This document shows positions 1 through 8,795 of a stretch of 64,000 nt of DNA, one piece after another. The notes under the pieces were generated by a model. The model saw nothing but the letters and a program-made list of their open reading frames with translations, had not been told where the DNA came from and did not search any database. The translations under genes were made by a program, and so were the position numbers. This DNA is from CAWDVB01 sp963824105 (GTDB lineage: Bacteria > Actinomycetota > Actinomycetes > Propionibacteriales > Nocardioidaceae). The stretch covers positions 93,447-157,446 of the forward strand of contig CAWGNN010000005.1 of the NCBI GenBank assembly GCA_963824105.1. Direction: 5' to 3'. Numbering within the stretch: position 1 is the first letter of the stretch; each line of letters begins with the position of its first letter.

Positions 1-77
1 ACTTGCCCCCCGCAGGTCGTGACAAACCGGACAAATAGGTCCATAATTTGTTGAACGACGCTGGGAGGGTCGCGCTC

Positions 78-476
78 ATGGACATCAACGCTTTGCTGAG
101 CCCCTATGGCCGCATTTTCGGCACACACGCCGCTGAAGTGACAACCGAGGTCGCCGTGGGCACCTACGCGGACGCCTTCGCGGAGTCCGGGCTGGTCGGT
201 ACCCCGGTCCTGGAGGAGGACCTGGTGGAGGTCGATCTCCTGGACGCCCCGGTGGGCAGGCACCTCGTGGTGGAGGCCGCGCCCGACCTCCTCACCGACA
301 GCCTTGCGGCGTTCGAGGAGATCGCCGCCTTCGACCAGATCGACGCGTTCGATCCGGCCGACCTGGCGACGGTCGACGCGCCGGGGGACGTGTGGGGCAA
401 ACACCGCGCCGACGTGCCCGTCGACTCGATGACCCACCTGGTCCCGGTCGTTGCCACGCACCGTCTGTCTGCCTGA
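78..476 (+). CDS. Hypothetical acidic protein, 132 aa
   Basis: I do not recognise a family. The protein is acidic, rich in Asp, Glu, Ala and Val, with no membrane segment, signal peptide or Cys. The ATG at 78 is preferred over a TTG 30 nt upstream because a GGGAGG ribosome binding site lies about 10 nt before it. It is followed by a short GC hairpin and converges on the acyltransferase gene. Codon use is typical of the window, so I believe it is a real gene, but no function can be given. Confidence 0.6.
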   Translation: MDINALLSPYGRIFGTHAAEVTTEVAVGTYADAFAESGLVGTPVLEEDLVEVDLLDAPVGRHLVVEAAPDLLTDSLAAFEEIAAFDQIDAFDPADLATVDAPGDVWGKHRADVPVDSMTHLVPVVATHRLSA

Positions 477-483
477 GTCACCC

Positions 484-498
484 GGCCCGTCGCGGGCC
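484..498. terminator. Possible bidirectional terminator hairpin
   Basis: A 6-bp GC stem (GGCCCG / CGGGCC) with a 3-nt loop lies between the converging ends of the hypothetical gene and the acyltransferase gene. There is no T-run, and the stem is short, so this is a weak call from position and structure only. Confidence 0.35.
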
Positions 499-549
499 TG
501 TTGAGGCTGAGCCAGGGTCGCAGCCGTACTTCGGCGCCTGGCATCACGA

Positions 550-1290
550 CTAGGACGCCTGTTGCTCCTCGCCGTCGGCATCGCTGCCATCGGCCTTGCG
601 CGCGCGCTCAGCCTCCTTCTCCATGGCCTTGGCGCGCGTGGCGTACACGTCGACGTACTCCTGCCCCGACAGCCGCATGACCTCGTACATGATCTCGTCG
701 GTCACTGAGCGCAGGATGTAGCGGTCGTTCTCCATCCCTTCGTACCGCGAGAAGTCCAGCGGCCTGCCGAACTTCACGTGCGGACGGGTGAACCTCCCGA
801 AGACCTTCCCCGGCGGCGCCAGGATCTCGGTCCCGACCACAGCCACCGGGACCACCGGTGCCTTGGACTCCAGTGCCAGCCGCGCCACCCCCGTCCGGCC
901 GCGATAGAGCTTGCCGTCGTGAGAGCGCGTGCCCTCGGGGAAGATGCCGAAGATCTGCCCTTCGTCGAGGATGCGCTGCGCTGCCGTCAAGGCCCCCTCG
1001 GCTGCCCCCCCGGAGGAGCGGTCGATCGGGACCTGGCCGGCGCCGGAGAAGAATCGTTTCTGGAACCATCCCTTGATGCCGGGCGTGGTGAAGTACTCCG
1101 CCTTGGCCACGAAGGTGACCCGACGCGAAAGCGCCAGCGGCATGAAGAGCCAGTCCGAGTAGGACAGGTGGTTGCAAGCCAGAATCGCCGGACCCTCGAG
1201 CGGGACGTTTCCAGCACCGTCGGCCGTGGGCCGGAAGATCGTGCGCAGCAGCGGGCCCACGAAGACCCACTTCAGCAGCCAGTAGAACAC
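550..1290 (-). CDS. plsC: 1-acyl-sn-glycerol-3-phosphate acyltransferase (PlsC/LPLAT family)
   Basis: This enzyme acylates lysophosphatidate (or a related lysolipid) at the membrane during phospholipid synthesis. The LPLAT signature is complete: the H-x4-D catalytic motif in NHLSYSDW, a glycine-rich stretch, and the acceptor-binding motif FPEGTRS. A hydrophobic N-terminus (FYWLLKWVFVGPLL) suggests membrane attachment, and the C-terminal 25 residues are charged and probably disordered. The GTG at 1290 is chosen because a strong GAGGAGGG site sits just upstream; reading further upstream would add about 90 residues without similarity to the family. Length (246 aa) is normal. It is divergent from the esterase gene, which also works on acyl esters. 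Confidence 0.9.
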   Translation of the reverse strand: MFYWLLKWVFVGPLLRTIFRPTADGAGNVPLEGPAILACNHLSYSDWLFMPLALSRRVTFVAKAEYFTTPGIKGWFQKRFFSGAGQVPIDRSSGGAAEGALTAAQRILDEGQIFGIFPEGTRSHDGKLYRGRTGVARLALESKAPVVPVAVVGTEILAPPGKVFGRFTRPHVKFGRPLDFSRYEGMENDRYILRSVTDEIMYEVMRLSGQEYVDVYATRAKAMEKEAERARKADGSDADGEEQQAS

Positions 1291-1441
1291 CGACCCTCCT
1301 CGAGTCACAGCAGCGCAGCAGGACCACCTTAGGACACGGTGACCGTCCTGGCCTGGTCCGGCGGCCACGGCCGTGACACGATGCTGGCGAACCCGACCGG
1401 TGTCCGCTGAGACCCGGCCCTCGGCAACGACAGGAGTGAGT

Positions 1442-2212
1442 GTGCCCGTCTCCCCACACGTCGAAGCCTTCGCAGCGCCCGCGGACCCGGAGCGGACCGC
1501 AGGCCGCAAGGTCGGCGTCTTGCTGAGCCATGGGTTCACCGGTTCTCCGTTCGCCATGAAGCCCTGGGCGCAAGCACTCCACGAGCGCGGCTATGCGGTC
1601 TCGGTGCCCCGGCTCCCCGGCCACGGGACCACCTGGCAGGACCTGAACCGGGCCCGATGGTCGGACTGGCACGGCGAGATCATGCGAGCCCTCGACAACC
1701 TCTGCGTGGAGAACGACGTGGTCTTCGCGGCCGGTCTGTCGATGGGCGGCAGCCTGGTGCTCCAGGCCGCGATCGAACGTGGCGACGACATCGCCGGACT
1801 CATGCTGGTCAACCCCGCGATCGCGACCGAGCGCAAGGACGTGCTGGCCCTACCGGTGCTCAAGCACCTCGTCCCCGCGTTCCCGGCGATCGGCAACGAC
1901 ATCAAGAAGCCCGGAGTCGATGAGCACGGCTACGACAAGACCCCCCTCAAGGCGGCACACTCGATGGTTCGAGCCTGGAGCCAGCTTCGCCCGCACGTGG
2001 GGAAGGTCACCTGCCCCGTCATCTTGTTCACCTCACGCGAGGACCACGTGGTCGACGGCTCGACGGCCCGCCATCTGCGGGCCCGACTGGGCACCTCCGA
2101 CCTCACGGAGATCTCGCTCGAGGACAGCTACCACGTTGCCACCTTGGACAACGACGCCGGGCTGATCGAGAGCGAGTCGGTCAAGTTCATCGAGCGAATC
2201 CTGGGGACATGA
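1442..2212 (+). CDS. Alpha/beta hydrolase, Est30-like carboxylesterase
   Basis: A serine hydrolase that probably cleaves carboxyl esters or monoacylglycerols. Visible motifs are the oxyanion-hole motif HGFTGSP near the N-terminus, the nucleophile elbow GLSMGG, an acid region EDHVVDGSTA and the catalytic His in SYHVATLD; this set matches Est30-type carboxylesterases. There is no signal peptide, so it is cytoplasmic. GTG 1442 is chosen because AGGAG lies 5 nt upstream. The stop codon overlaps the start of the next gene (ATGA), so the two are translationally coupled. The natural substrate cannot be told from sequence. Confidence 0.85.
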   Translation: MPVSPHVEAFAAPADPERTAGRKVGVLLSHGFTGSPFAMKPWAQALHERGYAVSVPRLPGHGTTWQDLNRARWSDWHGEIMRALDNLCVENDVVFAAGLSMGGSLVLQAAIERGDDIAGLMLVNPAIATERKDVLALPVLKHLVPAFPAIGNDIKKPGVDEHGYDKTPLKAAHSMVRAWSQLRPHVGKVTCPVILFTSREDHVVDGSTARHLRARLGTSDLTEISLEDSYHVATLDNDAGLIESESVKFIERILGT

Positions 2213-2658
2213 GCCGCGACGAGGAGATCGACCGAGCCTTCGAGGAGATCGTCTCCCAGGTCGACTTCGGCGAGCCGGCCCCCGAAGACACAGTTCAAGA
2301 GCCAGGCTCTCCGGAGGCGGACGCGGCCTCCGAGATCGCCCGGCTGGCGGAGACCTTCGGCCGGCGGGCCTGGTCCGACGCTCTGGACACCGAGGCCAGC
2401 TGGGAGGACGAGGGCCACTTCGTCCCCCCCGACCCCGGTCCCCCTCCCCCGATGGAGCCTCGCCGACGCGTGGCATGGTGGGCCCTCCTCGGCTCGCCGA
2501 TCTTGATCGTGGCAGCCGCCCTGGTCCATATCGTCGTGCCTCCCTGGGTGTTGGCTCTTCTCGGGCTGGGCTTCGCGGGGGCAGTGGTCTACCTCGTTGC
2601 GACGTCCAGCAGAAGCAACGAGGACCCCTGGAACGGGGACGACGGCGCGGTCCTCTGA
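2209..2658 (+). CDS. Small membrane protein with acidic cytoplasmic domain
   Basis: About 90 acidic, Pro-rich residues are followed by two closely spaced hydrophobic segments (ILIVAAALVHIVV and WVLALLGLGFAGAVVYLV) and a short polar tail. This layout is common in uncharacterised actinobacterial proteins next to the esterase. The start overlaps the esterase stop by 4 nt (ATGA), so the pair is almost certainly one operon. No function can be assigned. An N-in, C-in hairpin topology is inferred from the Arg cluster just before the first segment. Confidence 0.75.
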   Translation: MSRDEEIDRAFEEIVSQVDFGEPAPEDTVQEPGSPEADAASEIARLAETFGRRAWSDALDTEASWEDEGHFVPPDPGPPPPMEPRRRVAWWALLGSPILIVAAALVHIVVPPWVLALLGLGFAGAVVYLVATSSRSNEDPWNGDDGAVL

Positions 2659-2678
2659 CGCTGTGCCAAGATGCGCTC

Positions 2679-3917
2679 ATGGCCGAACATGTAAGCGAAT
2701 TGGTCGAGATCTCCGGGCATCTGATGGACTCGGGGATCTTGTCCCGCGTCCTCGACGACATCCGTGAGTACGGCGGCGACTACGTCATCGTCTCTATCGA
2801 CATCGGGCACGAGGCCCACGACTCGTCCCATGCGACGCTGAAGGTCAGCGCGAACGACGCGGCGAGCCTGGACCGGCTGCTGATGCGGCTGCAGGTGCGC
2901 GGCATGAACCAGGTCGACCCCGGGACGGCATCGACGCGGGTCGCGGAGACGGACGGCGTCTTCCCCGAAGGCTTCTACTCCACCACCAATCTCCCCACCA
3001 CGGTCAGGCTCAACGGCCGCTCGGTGCCCGTGGTGAACCCGGAGATGGACTGCGGCCTGGTCGTCGAGGGCGACGGCGAGGACCTGCGCGTGCTGACCGT
3101 GCCGATGTCGGACGTGCGCGCCGGCATGCAGATCGTGTGCGGTGCATCCGGCATCCGGGTCGAGACCCCCGAGGACGAGGTCAGCGGCGGCTTCGGATTC
3201 ATGGCGTCCGACGTGTCGTCGGAGAAGCCTCAGACAGTGCTGGTCCGGCAGGTCGCCGATGGCATGCGTGAGGCGCGTGCCCGTGGCGAGAAGATCCTCA
3301 TCGTGGGCGGGCCCGGGGTGGTGCACACGGGTGCCGCCCCGGCGATGGTGGCCATGATCAACGCCGGCTTCGTCGACGTTCTCTTCGCGGGGAACGCCCT
3401 GGCCACCCATGACATCGAGTCGGCGCTCTACGGCACCTCGTTGGGGATCGATCTCAGCCAGGGGCGTGGTGTCGAGCACGGGCACGAGCACCACATCCGC
3501 GCGATCAACACCATCCGCAAAGAGGGGTCGATCCGGGCGGCGGTGGAGTCGGGAGTCCTGACCGGGGGCATCATGCATGCCCTGGTGACTCAGCAGAAGC
3601 GATTCGTGCTCGTCGGCTCGGTGCGAGACGACGGACCTCTCCCTGACGTGTACACCGACGTGATCGAGGGCCAGCACGCGATGCGTGCCGAGATCCCGGG
3701 AGTGGGTTACTGCATCATGGTCGCGACGATGCTTCACTCGGTGGCGACGGGCAACATCCTGCCCGCCTCGATCCCCTTGGTCTGCGTCGACATCAACCCG
3801 GCGACGGTGACCAAGCTGGCCGACCGAGGCTCCTCCCAGGCTCACGGGATCGTCACCGACGTCGGCCTCTTCTTGGAGCAGCTCGCCATGGAGCTGGTGC
3901 CCGGTTATCGACGCTGA
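2679..3917 (+). CDS. TIGR00300-family (LOR/SDH) protein, possible ornithine cyclodeaminase
   Basis: A 412-aa protein whose whole length resembles the TIGR00300/LOR-SDH family. Members of this family include an archaeal ornithine cyclodeaminase and the C-terminal part of cyanobacterial arginine dihydrolase (ArgZ/AgrE); the family is unrelated to mu-crystallin-type cyclodeaminases. Key stretches are the N-terminal substrate-binding region (SGHLMDSGILSRVLD), PVVNPEMDCG, and a nucleotide-binding-like VGGPGVVHTGA. The reaction (ornithine to proline plus ammonia, NAD-dependent) is a family inference. No arginine-dihydrolase domain is fused here. The ATG follows cAAGAT and a 6-nt gap without a Shine-Dalgarno sequence, so the mRNA may be leaderless. 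It converges on and overlaps the ROK gene by 13 nt. Confidence 0.8.
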   Translation: MAEHVSELVEISGHLMDSGILSRVLDDIREYGGDYVIVSIDIGHEAHDSSHATLKVSANDAASLDRLLMRLQVRGMNQVDPGTASTRVAETDGVFPEGFYSTTNLPTTVRLNGRSVPVVNPEMDCGLVVEGDGEDLRVLTVPMSDVRAGMQIVCGASGIRVETPEDEVSGGFGFMASDVSSEKPQTVLVRQVADGMREARARGEKILIVGGPGVVHTGAAPAMVAMINAGFVDVLFAGNALATHDIESALYGTSLGIDLSQGRGVEHGHEHHIRAINTIRKEGSIRAAVESGVLTGGIMHALVTQQKRFVLVGSVRDDGPLPDVYTDVIEGQHAMRAEIPGVGYCIMVATMLHSVATGNILPASIPLVCVDINPATVTKLADRGSSQAHGIVTDVGLFLEQLAMELVPGYRR

Positions 3918-5005
3918 CGACGCCCGCCCTGGCGTTCCGCGGACAGCTCGCCGACCCTGGCCCTGAGCCGCACGAGAACGCGGCTCGAGGTGCGCAGGCG
4001 TAGATCCTGACGGGCCATCTCCGCGGCGCCGATGAAGCCCGCATCCGGACCGAGCTCGGCTACGACGATCTCGGGGATTGGGCGGAAGCCTCGCCCGGTG
4101 AGACTCCGCGCGAGGGCGTCTCGTGCCGGTTCGAGCAGTAGGTCCCCCGCTGCGGATAGGCCCCCACCGACGACGATCCGGTCGGGGTCGAGCGCGGCAC
4201 ACAGACCGGCCAGGCCGGCGCCGAGATGCGTCCCGACCTGATGGATCAGCTCCCGAGCGGTGGCGTCCCCCGCCATGGCCGCGTCGGACACCAACGGGCC
4301 CGTGAGCGCATCCGGATCCTCCCCACAGGCTTCGCTCAGGCTCCGCGCAGCGGGGGAACCTGAAGACACCAGGCTGCGCGCCTCACGCACCAGCGCGTTG
4401 CCGCTGGCGTACTGCTCCCAGCAGCCCTTGTTGCCGCACTCGCACCGGTGGCCGTCGGGCACCCACCGCATGTGACCGAACTCTCCGGCCATGCCATGGG
4501 CGCCGCGGAAGAGCTGGTCGTCAACGACCAGCGCGCCGCCGATCCCGGTGCCGAGGGTGACGACCACGACGACCCGCTTGCCTCGCCCCGCCCCGAATCG
4601 GACCTCCGCCAGCGCGGTGGCATTGGCGTCGTTGTCGATCACGACGGGCAGCCCCAGCGCAGCCTCAAGCCGTTCCTTGATCGGCTCGTCGCGCCAGGAC
4701 AGGTGCGGCGAGAAGCGGATCGTGGAGCGGTCGGCGTCCACGAACCCGGCCGCGCCGACCCCGACCATCCCGATCCGGTTGCGCGCGGACAGCTCCGTGA
4801 CAGCCCGGACGATCACGGCCTCGACGGCACTCGGCTCCTGCGTCCTCGCGGGTGTGTCGAGCCGTACTGTCTGCACCACCTTGCCGGCCGCGTCGACTGC
4901 TCCGGCGAGCACCTTGGTCCCCCCGATGTCCACGCCAACCGCCAACGGCCGGTCGGGCGACGGGGGACGCGGGACGAGGGCTCGGCGCCCAGTTCGGCGT
5001 GACAT
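3905..5005 (-). CDS. ROK-family sugar kinase (glucokinase-like)
   Basis: A cytoplasmic ATP-dependent sugar kinase. It has the phosphate-binding motif DIGGTKVLAG near residue 26, the catalytic Asp region VVIDNDANATALAE, the glycine-rich GTGIGGALV, and the ROK zinc motif CECGNKGCWEQYASG. No N-terminal helix-turn-helix is present, so it is an enzyme and not a NagC/XylR-type repressor. It is one of two ROK kinases in this window (the other ends at 7486). The last 45 residues (Arg-rich, after EMARQDLR) extend beyond the usual ROK fold and overlap the end of the convergent gene. Substrate probably glucose; N-acetylmannosamine or another hexose is possible. Confidence 0.88.
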   Translation of the reverse strand: MSRRTGRRALVPRPPSPDRPLAVGVDIGGTKVLAGAVDAAGKVVQTVRLDTPARTQEPSAVEAVIVRAVTELSARNRIGMVGVGAAGFVDADRSTIRFSPHLSWRDEPIKERLEAALGLPVVIDNDANATALAEVRFGAGRGKRVVVVVTLGTGIGGALVVDDQLFRGAHGMAGEFGHMRWVPDGHRCECGNKGCWEQYASGNALVREARSLVSSGSPAARSLSEACGEDPDALTGPLVSDAAMAGDATARELIHQVGTHLGAGLAGLCAALDPDRIVVGGGLSAAGDLLLEPARDALARSLTGRGFRPIPEIVVAELGPDAGFIGAAEMARQDLRLRTSSRVLVRLRARVGELSAERQGGRRQRR

Positions 5006-5189
5006 GAGGCAATCGTCCCAGCCCGCGGGGGCTGTTGCACGCCTGCCGATGTGCCTGACAGCCGCCTGAGGGGCTACCTTGAGAATGGCTCAATCTTTTC
5101 AATTCCGCGTTGTTCGGCCGCCTTGGTCTGACACACTTGCAGTGGTACTGGGAGAAGACGGTCGTGCCGGACCGGGGAGACGATCGGGG

Positions 5190-5636
5190 ATGGCGATGAC
5201 TTGGTTCCACCGCACCGCCCGCGGTGCGCGACGCCGCTCGGACGAGCGGGGAGCGTCTGCGGTCGAGTTCGCCATCATCATGCCCGTGCTCGCCTACCTT
5301 CTCCTGGGGATCATCGAGTACGGCTACTTCTTCTTCGCCGCACAGGCCGCCAGCTCAGGCGCCCGGGAAGCCGCGCGCCAGCTGTCGGTGGGGAACTGCA
5401 CCGGGTCCGGCGAGGCGCAGACGTACGCCCAGAGCCAGTCCTTCATCGGGATGACTCTGCAGTACGGAGCCCCCGGCAACCTCGACGACACGCTTCCCGC
5501 GATTGGCCAGGTGCTGGAGGTCCAGGTCCAGGCAGACGGCAAGATCGTCGGCTTTGTGCCGCTGCCGAACAATGGCGCCATCACGCAGGACGTCCAGGCC
5601 TACGTCGAAGACACGACACAAGGGACATGCCCATGA
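5190..5636 (+). CDS. tadE: TadE-like minor pseudopilin
   Basis: A TadE-type protein of the Flp/Tad pilus machine. A short basic leader ending in DERG is followed by ASAVEFAIIMPVLAYLLLGI, which carries the prepilin-like Glu at +5 and the hydrophobic helix that anchors it in the membrane. The remainder (about 100 residues) is extracellular with two Cys that may form a disulfide. ATG 5190 is chosen with a GGGGA site 10 nt upstream; the second ATG at 5196 is possible. Its stop overlaps the start of the TadG-like gene (ATGA). Processing would need a prepilin peptidase, and none is visible in this window. Confidence 0.85.
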   Translation: MAMTWFHRTARGARRRSDERGASAVEFAIIMPVLAYLLLGIIEYGYFFFAAQAASSGAREAARQLSVGNCTGSGEAQTYAQSQSFIGMTLQYGAPGNLDDTLPAIGQVLEVQVQADGKIVGFVPLPNNGAITQDVQAYVEDTTQGTCP

Positions 5637-7438
5637 GTAGCAGGCGACGCGACGAGCGGGGTGCCGTCGCGATCATTGCGGCCATTTCGGCCCTGACGCT
5701 GTTCGGTATCGCCGCGATGGCGGTGGACCTTGGCAATGCCTTCGCTCGGGAGCGGAACGTCCAGGCCTCGGCCGACTTCGCGGCGCTGGCCGGCGGGAGG
5801 AACCTTCCCGGGCCGGCTACCAATACTTCGGCGAACGCGTCCGATCCTTCCGTGCAAGCGGTCGCGGACTACCTCAACAGGAACCGCCCGCGGAACGACG
5901 GGACCAGCGCCTGCACCTGGGACTCCGGGTCGAACACGTGGTTAGGGAGCAGTTGCGTCACACCACAGAAGCTGGTCGACGGCGACTACACCAACGGCGA
6001 GGTCGTCTTCTCCAACGGCGGGGACTACATGACCGTCTACTCGCCTCAGGCGCGGGTCGACTTCGGACTGGCCAACGCGATCGGCTTCAGCCACGTCAAT
6101 GTGTCCAAGTCCGCCGAGGTAGGACTCTTCAGTCCAGGCGGTTCGCTTCCGTTCTACACGAGCATCACCTGCTCCTGGGGCAGTCCACAGATCATCGACA
6201 CCTCGAACGGCAAGGCCAAGCAGCTGCCGGCCACGCCTAGCTTCCTCACCGCGAGCAACAACCAGGTCACGGCCACCGGCCTGACCATCTCGCCGGACAC
6301 CATCGACACCACGGCTACCCCCCACCCGACACAGATCACCATCTCCGTGAGCACCGGGGATCTCAGCGCCTACTCCGCCGTCGGTTTCGACACCGACAAC
6401 ACGCCGGCTGGCTCAGGACTGCACAGCGAGGTCTCGATCAACACATCAAGTACGAGCGTGACGGTGGACGTGCCGACACAGGTCTTGAACTTGGCGGGAT
6501 ACTGGTTCGTTCGCCTCTACAAGGCGACCACCCCCCACTCGGGATGGTCGAGCAACTACGGAACGCTCGGCATCGACGCGGTGGCCTGGGTCTCCGGGTG
6601 CGGCGCCGGCTCCAACGACGGCAACTTCGGATCGCTGCTGCTGTCGCGCGACGACACCACCTCGGGCAGCTCGGTCGGTGCCGAGCTGGCGTTGAACACG
6701 ATCCTGGGACCCGAGCACAACCTGGTGCGCCATCCGCTGGGCACCTCCGCGCCGACCCCCTGTGGCCCGAGTGACGGCTCCGGATTGTCGGTCCAGCCCT
6801 CCGGGCCCCCGGACCCGAACGACGTCAACTGCGTGCAGACCGATACAGGGAACCCGCAGACCGCGACCCAGGGGTTCGTCACCGGCGAGGACAGCCTGAG
6901 CGGACACCAGAAGGGCCTCCTCGATGCCAGCCAGAGCGGGAATGCCACCACCTGCGGGACCGGGTCCGGGACGACCAACGACACGCTGATCCTCAAGGGC
7001 ACGTCCTACTCGATCAACAACGACGTCCTCACCTGCTACTTCGAGAACGACACCACTAGCGTCGCCGATGTCTCGAAATCGAGTTACTCGGGCCCTGTGG
7101 TCATCAGCTCGGCCATCTTGGGCTCACCCCGCTTCGTGTACATCCCGGTGCTCGCCGCCGATCCAGGCACCGGCAAGAAGTACTGGCCCCTCGTGACCTT
7201 CCGGGCGGCCTTCATCACCGGGCAGATCGGGACAGCGACCAGGACCAACCCGGACCCCGACGGCTCACTCATGGGCGGTGCCGTCCACAACGGCATCACG
7301 TGGGACACCACGCAGGGCCTGCAAACCCTCACCGCCGTCATGATCAGCGACAACGCTCTGCCGGAGTACGCGACCTGGGACGGCGGAGTACAGCACTACC
7401 TGGGTAGCGGGACGAAGATCGTCCGGCTGGTCAACTGA
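5633..7438 (+). CDS. TadG-like pilus-assembly protein, large
   Basis: The N-terminus RRRDERGAVAIIAAISALTLFGIAAMAVDLGNAF is the TadG-type N-terminal domain: basic leader, one membrane helix, then the conserved VDLG. The remaining 550 or so residues are extracellular, rich in Ser, Thr, Gly and Asn, and contain several spaced Cys pairs that could form disulfides. At 601 aa it is larger than many TadG proteins; no VWA domain is seen in it. ATG 5633 overlaps the TadE stop, with AGGGA upstream. It probably acts outside the membrane as a minor pilus or surface component; the external part is not a family I recognise. Confidence 0.8.
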   Translation: MSSRRRDERGAVAIIAAISALTLFGIAAMAVDLGNAFARERNVQASADFAALAGGRNLPGPATNTSANASDPSVQAVADYLNRNRPRNDGTSACTWDSGSNTWLGSSCVTPQKLVDGDYTNGEVVFSNGGDYMTVYSPQARVDFGLANAIGFSHVNVSKSAEVGLFSPGGSLPFYTSITCSWGSPQIIDTSNGKAKQLPATPSFLTASNNQVTATGLTISPDTIDTTATPHPTQITISVSTGDLSAYSAVGFDTDNTPAGSGLHSEVSINTSSTSVTVDVPTQVLNLAGYWFVRLYKATTPHSGWSSNYGTLGIDAVAWVSGCGAGSNDGNFGSLLLSRDDTTSGSSVGAELALNTILGPEHNLVRHPLGTSAPTPCGPSDGSGLSVQPSGPPDPNDVNCVQTDTGNPQTATQGFVTGEDSLSGHQKGLLDASQSGNATTCGTGSGTTNDTLILKGTSYSINNDVLTCYFENDTTSVADVSKSSYSGPVVISSAILGSPRFVYIPVLAADPGTGKKYWPLVTFRAAFITGQIGTATRTNPDPDGSLMGGAVHNGITWDTTQGLQTLTAVMISDNALPEYATWDGGVQHYLGSGTKIVRLVN

Positions 7439-7440
7439 GC

Positions 7441-7480
7441 AGGATCACTCGGGCAGGATCACTCGGGCAGGATCAACGGG
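7441..7480. repeat. 14-bp tandem repeat, about 2.8 copies
   Basis: The unit AGGATCACTCGGGC is repeated twice exactly (7441-7454, 7455-7468) and then partly (AGGATCAACGGG), immediately after the TadG-like stop and just before the convergent ROK stop. It probably arose by slippage. No hairpin with a T-run is present, so it is not a classical terminator. Confidence 0.9.
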
Positions 7481-7485
7481 CTGCG

Positions 7486-8415
7486 TCAGCTGAGGAGAGC
7501 CGCACCGACGATTCCCGCGTCGTTCCCGAGTGCGGCGGCGACCACGCGCGGAATCGGGCGTGAGCCGCCACCGGTGATCGATGCGGCGAGCACCTCCCGC
7601 AATGGAGTGAGCAGGATGTCCCCGGCCGTGGCGACCCCACCTCCGACGACCACCAGGTCGGGATCGAGCACCGAGCACATGCTTGCGATCCCTTCGCCGA
7701 GGTCCCGCCCGAGATCCTGAAGCATCCTCAAGGAGAAGGCGTCCCCGGCAACGGCGAGATCGGTGACCATCGCCCCCTGGATCGCGTCGACCTCTCCCCC
7801 GGCGTGCTCGATCAGTGCCGACGCCGCCGGGTCGCTCTGAGCCGTGAGACGGGTCCGTCGAACCAGCGCAGTGCCACTGGCGTACTGCTCCCAGCAGCCC
7901 CTGCGGCCGCAGCGACACGGCAGGCCGTCGCGCTCGAAGGTGATGTGACCGATCTCGGCGGCGTCGCCGTGGGCACCGCGCACCAGGTCCCCTCCGATGA
8001 TGAATCCGCCCCCGATGCCGGTCCCGACGGTGACCATGAGCATGTCGGCCGAGTCGCGCCCGGCACCCACGACGTACTCGGCCCAGGCGGCGGCGTTCGC
8101 GTCGTTCTCAACGACGACCCGGAGACCGACCCGCTCGATCCGGGTCGCGACGTCGAGGTCGCGCCAGCCCAGGTTCGCGGCGAACTGGACGGTCCTACGG
8201 TCCTGGGCGACGAACCCGGCCACCGCGAGACCCACCGAGCGACACTCGCCACGACCCACGAGCTCGGTCACGACCTCTCCGATCGCGGTAACGATGGCGT
8301 CGGGGTCGCGCGGGGTGGGCACCTCGACCCGATCCACCAGGGATCCCGACTCGCCGACCCGCCCCGCCGCGATCTTCGTGCCGCCGACGTCCACGCCGAC
8401 CGACAGGCCGGTCAC
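7486..8415 (-). CDS. glkA: ROK-family glucokinase (GlkA-like)
   Basis: Phosphorylates glucose with ATP in the cytoplasm. Motifs seen are DVGGTKIAAG near the N-terminus, VVENDANAAAWAEY, GTGIGGGFI, and the zinc/structural motif CRCGRRGCWEQYASG. Length (309 aa) matches GlkA of Streptomyces. I favour the GTG at 8415 because it overlaps the stop of the upstream gene as GTGA; a GTG at 8427 is also in frame. The order ROK kinase, small Cys protein, ArsA-type ATPase, SRPBCC protein is one I recall as common in actinobacteria, which supports orthology to glkA. In actinobacteria this enzyme also takes part in glucose repression. Confidence 0.88.
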   Translation of the reverse strand: MTGLSVGVDVGGTKIAAGRVGESGSLVDRVEVPTPRDPDAIVTAIGEVVTELVGRGECRSVGLAVAGFVAQDRRTVQFAANLGWRDLDVATRIERVGLRVVVENDANAAAWAEYVVGAGRDSADMLMVTVGTGIGGGFIIGGDLVRGAHGDAAEIGHITFERDGLPCRCGRRGCWEQYASGTALVRRTRLTAQSDPAASALIEHAGGEVDAIQGAMVTDLAVAGDAFSLRMLQDLGRDLGEGIASMCSVLDPDLVVVGGGVATAGDILLTPLREVLAASITGGGSRPIPRVVAAALGNDAGIVGAALLS

Positions 8416-8795
8416 GGCTGGTCCCACTCGTCGTCGGTCAGGTCGATCCGCTCCACTACCGAAGTCCCGTCCGTCCCAGGCTCGGGGGGAGGGAACAACG
8501 CGGCCAGAGCCTCGGCCATCGACGTCATCGCCGAGATTGCCGCGGTGGTGATCTTCTCCCTCGCCTCGGGGCTGGTCTCCCGGAAGAACGAGATGGTCTG
8601 ACAGATCGGGCAGTAGCGGCAGTCCGGTCCGTGACCGAGATGATCGTTGACCTCCTTGAGCCGGTCCGCCATCGCCGAAGCCGCCGCCTCTCCCTGTGCG
8701 GCCCGGGAGCCGCCGGCCTCACGGGCCCACCCCTGCAGGGCGGCGAAGAGCTTCGCTGCCTCCTCGGCGACGCTGCCGACGTCGTCCTCGCTCAT
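8412..8795 (-). CDS. Conserved actinobacterial protein with CxxC zinc-binding motif
   Basis: A 127-aa soluble protein. An alpha-helical N-terminus is followed by HLGHGPDCRYCPICQ, a Cys-x2-Cys-x2-Cys cluster with nearby His residues that probably binds zinc, then a helical region and an acidic tail. I recall similar proteins (DUF5304-like) beside glkA in other actinobacteria, but the function is unknown. It overlaps the ArsA-type ATPase stop/start (4 nt) and the glucokinase start, so all are translated from one message. Confidence 0.75.
   Translation of the reverse strand: MSEDDVGSVAEEAAKLFAALQGWAREAGGSRAAQGEAAASAMADRLKEVNDHLGHGPDCRYCPICQTISFFRETSPEAREKITTAAISAMTSMAEALAALFPPPEPGTDGTSVVERIDLTDDEWDQP

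Noticed and set aside
608..1672. A 354-codon minus-strand frame across the acyltransferase and esterase starts
   Set aside because: It is an alternative frame of the acyltransferase gene, Arg- and Pro-rich without any motif; the true frame has HX4D and FPEGTRS.
2589..4202. A 537-codon minus-strand frame opposite the TIGR00300 gene
   Set aside because: It is a high-GC antisense shadow with biased Arg/His composition and no family match.
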